The notes below the pieces were generated by a model, which was not told the DNA's origin, ran no database searches, and saw only the letters and a program-made list of their open reading frames with translations. Below, piece after piece: positions 13,338 through 15,563 of a DNA stretch of 15,563 nucleotides. The first letter of the stretch is position 1. Every line of letters starts with the position of its first letter. The stretch is taken from NCBI GenBank assembly GCA_038212405.1, contig JBBQUN010000096.1, positions 1 through 15,563 on the forward strand. Reading direction: 5' to 3'. The translations under genes and the position numbers were made by a program. The DNA is from JBBQUN01 sp038212405. Its GTDB lineage: Bacteria > Actinomycetota > Acidimicrobiia > Acidimicrobiales > SZUA-35.

Positions 13338-13365
13338 GTTGTATGACGTAATGCTATCAGACCAA
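13338..13365 (-). promoter_or_regulatory. Candidate promoter of the leftward replication-packaging operon
   Basis: On the minus strand TTGGTC (13365-13360), 16 bases, TACAAC (13343-13338); a modest match. A 10-bp sequence at 13341-13350 overlapping the -10 recurs inverted at 15022-15031 just upstream of the integrase. Confidence 0.35.
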
Positions 13366-13382
13366 CACAGGGGCCCTGAGGA

Positions 13383-14084
13383 CTACTCCGTGATTCGTGT
13401 CCCGTTTCCGTAGGTGGTCGCGAGCGACGGGTCCTCGGCGAGACGCCGATCGGCGGCCTCGGCACCGCGGGCCGACATCAAGATCTGGTAGCGACTCAGG
13501 GAGTGTCCCATTCCCCGGCCGGTCGTGATGCTCAGCCGGCTCGTGTGGCTGCTTCCGTAGCGACGTTCCATCGCGCTGACGAACGCACTCGGTGTGGGCG
13601 CCAATGCCGGCGCCTGGTCATCAAGCCGGACCTTGGCTGTTCCGACTCTGTGGGCCAATTGATTGAGCACCCAGGTCCGGCTGAGGACGGCCCAACCATG
13701 CCGGTTACATCGCACGACAAGAGCGGGGTACTCGGGCGCCGATATCGATTCGGGTAACGCGAGAAGAGCGACCGACCCGCTCTTGACATCGAAGTCTCCC
13801 TCGGTCTCGACGTCAGCACCTTCCTCCAGCCGTCGACGAGCTTCGGTGCGGTACAAAGCGGGCTCGCCGTTGACATCGATCGGCGCAACCAGCGGTTCCG
13901 TCCAGGTCGAGGTGAACAGCGGCCCGAACTCGGTGCTACCCGCGAAAGCCAGCTTCGTATGGCATGAGCGGCACCTGACGACGAGTTCCGGCTCTTGGCC
14001 GAGTGAGTCGTCGACGGCGTCGAGGGTACGTTCCACGACCTCCGCCCCCTTGGGGACGAGCTGCAGAGGCAACATCGGCATCAT
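13383..14084 (-). CDS. Hypothetical protein (233 aa) with Cys/His ligand pairs, coupled to the integrase
   Basis: ATG 14084 overlaps the integrase stop (ATGA at 14081-14084), so the two are co-transcribed and this is the distal gene. It has two similar segments, VVRCRSCHTKLAF (about 35-47) and LVVRCNRHGWAVLS (about 122-135). Together they offer Cys, Cys, Cys and His, which could form one zinc site. The middle is strand-rich (DVKSGSVALLALPES) and the C-terminus is basic and Ser-rich (RRYGSSHTSRLSITTGRGMGHSLSRY). No family was recognised. A directionality factor is unlikely at this size; cargo or anti-phage function is possible but unsupported. Confidence 0.75.
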   Translation of the reverse strand: MMPMLPLQLVPKGAEVVERTLDAVDDSLGQEPELVVRCRSCHTKLAFAGSTEFGPLFTSTWTEPLVAPIDVNGEPALYRTEARRRLEEGADVETEGDFDVKSGSVALLALPESISAPEYPALVVRCNRHGWAVLSRTWVLNQLAHRVGTAKVRLDDQAPALAPTPSAFVSAMERRYGSSHTSRLSITTGRGMGHSLSRYQILMSARGAEAADRRLAEDPSLATTYGNGTRITE

Positions 14085-15010
14085 GAGAGTCGGTCTCCGG
14101 GTGAGAGTGAGCGGTGGGCTTCGAGTGCGCGGTCGGCGGCAGCGCTGCGTCCGTACCGACGAACCATCTCGGGTGACCGCCAGCCGGCGATGAGTTGAAG
14201 GTCAGACTCCCGCCCACCAGCCGAGAGGAACTGGTGTGCGAAGGTGTGCCGGAACCGGTGGGGGCGCAGCCCCTCGATCCCTGCGGCCTTACCGCGGCGT
14301 TTCAGTAGCTGTGCCACACCCGACACCGTGAGCGGGCCTTTGGCGCCGAGCCAAAGTTCTGGTCGATTGGAAGACGAATGTTCACGTCGAACTCGAAGGT
14401 AGCGGTTGATCGCTTCGAGTGCCGTGTCACCGAGTGGCACCACGCGAGGTCCGGTCTTGCCGTCAACGGACACGACTCGGTAGGTGACGTCGACGCCGGC
14501 GACGGTCATGGAGAGCAGTTCGCCGAGCCTGACCCCGGTGTCGTACAACACGAGGATGAGCGCTTTGTCACGACGTGCGGTGAACTCGAGCCGATCCTTG
14601 TCGGCGCGGGTGTAGCTGCGTCCGGGCCCGCGGCAATCGAGAAGGAGTCGCTCGACCTCTTCGGGACGGATGACGTCGGGTGGATCGTCGACGACCTTCG
14701 GCTCGGCCAGCTTCGCGAACGGCGACCGCTCGATCTCATCTTCCTTCTCTAGCCACGAGAAGAATGTCCTGATCGACCGGTAGTGCATGGCGGCGGTCGA
14801 GTCTTTCACTTCGTCCGCGAGGTCGGCGAAGTAGCGGTCGAGCACCCGGTGGTCGATGTCGTCGAGGTCACTCGACTGGCCCTGCTCGTCGAGCCAGTCG
14901 GCCAGGCGCTGCGTGTGGACTCGGTAGAGATACCGGGTTCGTTCGGTTCGTCGACGCGCCCGCAGGGACGTATCGAAGTCGTTGAGGAGATCGCGCAGCT
15001 TGAGTCCCAC
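14081..15010 (-). CDS. int: Tyrosine site-specific recombinase (integrase)
   Basis: A 309-aa phage-type integrase that recombines the element into and out of the adjacent tRNA gene. It has an N-terminal SAM-like core-binding domain (about 5-100), then the catalytic domain: R161 in DTGVRLGEL, K185 in VDGKTGPR, H251 and R254 in PHRFRHTFAHQFL, W277 in IAGWRSPEMV (where many members have His) and nucleophile Y286 in RRYGRS. The full set is present, so it should be active. The start is GTG 15010 without a clear ribosome site, hinting at leaderless translation or a misplaced start. It lies 79 bases downstream of the intact tRNA on the same strand, with no terminator seen between, so read-through from the tRNA could express it. 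Confidence 0.95.
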   Translation of the reverse strand: MGLKLRDLLNDFDTSLRARRRTERTRYLYRVHTQRLADWLDEQGQSSDLDDIDHRVLDRYFADLADEVKDSTAAMHYRSIRTFFSWLEKEDEIERSPFAKLAEPKVVDDPPDVIRPEEVERLLLDCRGPGRSYTRADKDRLEFTARRDKALILVLYDTGVRLGELLSMTVAGVDVTYRVVSVDGKTGPRVVPLGDTALEAINRYLRVRREHSSSNRPELWLGAKGPLTVSGVAQLLKRRGKAAGIEGLRPHRFRHTFAHQFLSAGGRESDLQLIAGWRSPEMVRRYGRSAAADRALEAHRSLSPGDRLS

Positions 15011-15021
15011 GAAGGAAAGTG

Positions 15022-15031
15022 TACGTCATAC
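15022..15031. promoter_or_regulatory. TACGTCATAC, partner of the site at 13341-13350
   Basis: Ten bases, 11 bases upstream of the integrase GTG, identical in inverted orientation to a sequence overlapping the leftward operon's -10. On the minus strand it overlaps TAGTAT, a possible integrase -10. This may be a shared regulator site. Confidence 0.3.
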
Positions 15032-15033
15032 TA

Positions 15034-15046
15034 GATCGCCTGCTGT
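15034..15046 (+). repeat. Repeat B, right copy (GATCGCCTGCTGT)
   Basis: Direct repeat of 5813-5825; located between the integrase start and the tRNA, 42 bases inside the right att core. Confidence 0.4.
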
Positions 15047-15056
15047 CGATGCTGTA

Positions 15057-15067
15057 TGCTAAATCTC
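15057..15067 (+). repeat. Repeat A, right copy (TGCTAAATCTC)
   Basis: Direct repeat of 5756-5766, 21 bases inside the right att core; candidate arm-type integrase site. Confidence 0.45.
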
Positions 15068-15088
15068 GTTCCGGCGTTTCTCCTGGTA

Positions 15089-15134
15089 GTGGGCCCGGAG
15101 GGGATCGAACCCTCGACCAAGCGATTATGAGTCG
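15089..15134 (-). repeat. Right attachment site, inside the intact tRNA gene
   Basis: 46 bp matching 5693-5738 with differences only at 15099 and 15113. The portion from 15089 to the crossover came from the element and rebuilds a complete tRNA 3' half. Confidence 0.9.
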
Positions 15135-15162
15135 CATGCTCTCACCACTGAGCTACGGGCCC
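15090..15162 (-). tRNA. tRNA with CAT anticodon, probably tRNA-Ile2 (lysidine type)
   Basis: A complete 73-nt cloverleaf: acceptor GGGCCCG/CGGGCCC, D-arm GCTC/GAGC, anticodon loop CTCATAA with CAT at 15129-15127, variable loop TGGTC, T-stem GAGGG/CCCTC, discriminator A, and CCA not encoded. The anticodon arm and variable loop match the remembered E. coli tRNA-Ile2 sequence, and C4-G69 and C5-G68 are the pairs TilS uses to select tRNA-Ile2 over elongator tRNA-Met. This favours an AUA-reading isoleucine tRNA whose C34 becomes lysidine. Elongator tRNA-Met is the alternative. A U27-U43 mismatch tops the anticodon stem. The 3' half was donated by the element. Confidence 0.93.
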
Positions 15163-15166
15163 CGAT

Positions 15167-15184
15167 GGCATCCCGCAGGATGCC
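15167..15184 (-). terminator. Small hairpin between the kinase-like gene and the tRNA
   Basis: GGCATCC, 4-base loop, GGATGCC, without a T-run, lying five bases before the tRNA 5' end. It may end the upstream kinase-like transcript or be a processing signal; weak evidence. Confidence 0.35.
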
Positions 15185-15237
15185 TCGGCAAGGTTAGTGG
15201 TCAAACACTGCGTCTCGGGATCTTCCGATGCCGATGT

Positions 15238-15563
15238 TCAGATGCCGAGGCGGTCGAGGAAGTCGAGTTGACGCATCTGTTCGGCGTGTCGGGAGGCCAT
15301 GACGACGAACATGGCGTCGCCTCGTTCGGTTTGTTCGACGATCTGTGAGGCGGTAACGGCCATCAGGTAGCCGCTGAACGATCCGAGCACGTAGCGATGC
15401 CAGATCGCGTCGAACGACACTGCGACGCCGTGCAATGCCAACGCGTCGACATAGCGGCGAACGAGTCGTTCGTCGTGCTCGACGCGGATCTCGGGGAGCA
15501 GCCCGGAACCGAGCATGTAGGCAAGGTCGGTTGGCCCGGCACCGATACTCACGGTTTGCCAGT
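15238..15563 (-). CDS. Aminoglycoside-phosphotransferase/ecdysteroid-kinase-like protein, C-terminal part
   Basis: The gene enters from the right edge, so only about 108 C-terminal residues are visible. They begin WQTVSIGAGPTDLAYMLGSG, which fits the Mg-binding DxWQ...GP...DLAY segment of APH/EcK-type small-molecule kinases. The conserved tail SFSGYLMAVTASQIVEQTERGDAMFVVMASRHAEQ follows. An in-frame GTG at 15552 is internal, not a start. The substrate is not predictable. This is host chromosome on the far side of the element; before integration it lay next to the tRNA. Confidence 0.8.
   Translation of the reverse strand, partial: WQTVSIGAGPTDLAYMLGSGLLPEIRVEHDERLVRRYVDALALHGVAVSFDAIWHRYVLGSFSGYLMAVTASQIVEQTERGDAMFVVMASRHAEQMRQLDFLDRLGI

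Larger units (their letters stand above)
5739..15134. mobile_element. Integrated phage-satellite-like element in a tRNA gene (~9.4 kb)
   Basis: Bounded by the tRNA-derived 46-bp repeats, with a tyrosine integrase beside the intact tRNA. Content recognised: integrase, P4-family primase-helicase, P27-like small terminase subunit, WhiB-like protein, and about a dozen small proteins of unknown role. Not seen: large terminase, portal, capsid, tail, lysin or holin, FtsK/TraB-type transfer gene, relaxase, or transposase. Known phage satellites (PICI, P4-like) combine integrase, primase and packaging-redirecting genes while borrowing a helper's virion, which fits. A decayed prophage is the main alternative, but the compact coupled gene order and absence of broken genes argue against it. 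Confidence 0.8.

Noticed and set aside
5739..15134. Actinomycete integrative conjugative element (pSAM2-like)
   Set aside because: Such elements need an FtsK-like transfer gene and usually a different replication gene; neither is present, while a small terminase is.
1..15563. CRISPR array, rRNA or insertion sequence
   Set aside because: No regularly spaced repeats, no rRNA-like sequence, and no transposase motifs were seen on either strand.

Overview
The window comes from a high-GC bacterium, most likely an actinomycete-type organism (Actinomycetota; perhaps Acidimicrobiia, which is a guess). The base composition, strong C/G preference at third codon positions, GTG starts and a WhiB-family gene all fit. 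It divides into host chromosome at both ends and an integrated ~9.4 kb element in the middle.

Left chromosome (1-5692): a peptide-type ABC importer. A leftward operon encodes two permeases (2205-3347 and 1262-2218) and an ATP-binding subunit that runs off the left edge (1-1262). The substrate-binding lipoprotein (about 3596-5503) is divergent. The 250-base intergenic region has a promoter in each direction and four GTCACAA boxes. The ATPase is unusual: about 110 residues with two or three membrane segments are inserted between its Q-loop and its ABC signature. The lipoprotein has a suspicious start, where one missing A in a short A-run may have shifted the frame.

Integrated element (about 5739-15134): it sits in the 3' half of a CAT-anticodon tRNA gene. 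The intact tRNA is at 15090-15162 and the displaced 3' half is at 5693-5738. The 46-bp att repeat has two mismatches that swap one T-stem base pair, which confines the crossover to 21 bp. An 11-bp and a 13-bp direct repeat occur just inside both ends and may be arm-type integrase sites. The element holds: (i) three tiny coupled rightward genes (5851-6553); (ii) a long leftward gene chain (13241 to 6607) with many ATGA/GTGA overlaps, encoding a conserved small protein, a CxxC protein, a P4-type primase-helicase, two small proteins, a 283-aa unknown, a CxxC protein, a small basic protein, a P27-like terminase small subunit, two unknowns, a WhiB-like Fe-S protein and a two-helix membrane protein; and (iii) a leftward tyrosine integrase with a coupled 233-aa zinc-ligand-like protein (13383-15010).

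Integrase, P4-type primase-helicase and a small terminase subunit, without large terminase, portal, capsid, tail or lysis genes, make a phage satellite (PICI-like) the best reading. An exactly symmetric 82-bp dyad of TGACA and TTCCGGTT blocks just downstream of the primase gene is a candidate replication origin. A perfect 12-bp hairpin separates the primase module from the distal module.

Right chromosome (15164-15563): the 3' end of an aminoglycoside-phosphotransferase/ecdysteroid-kinase-like gene. The 5504-5850 stretch has no gene; it contains the lipoprotein terminator, the probable original tRNA terminator, the att half-site and the repeated integrase-site candidates.
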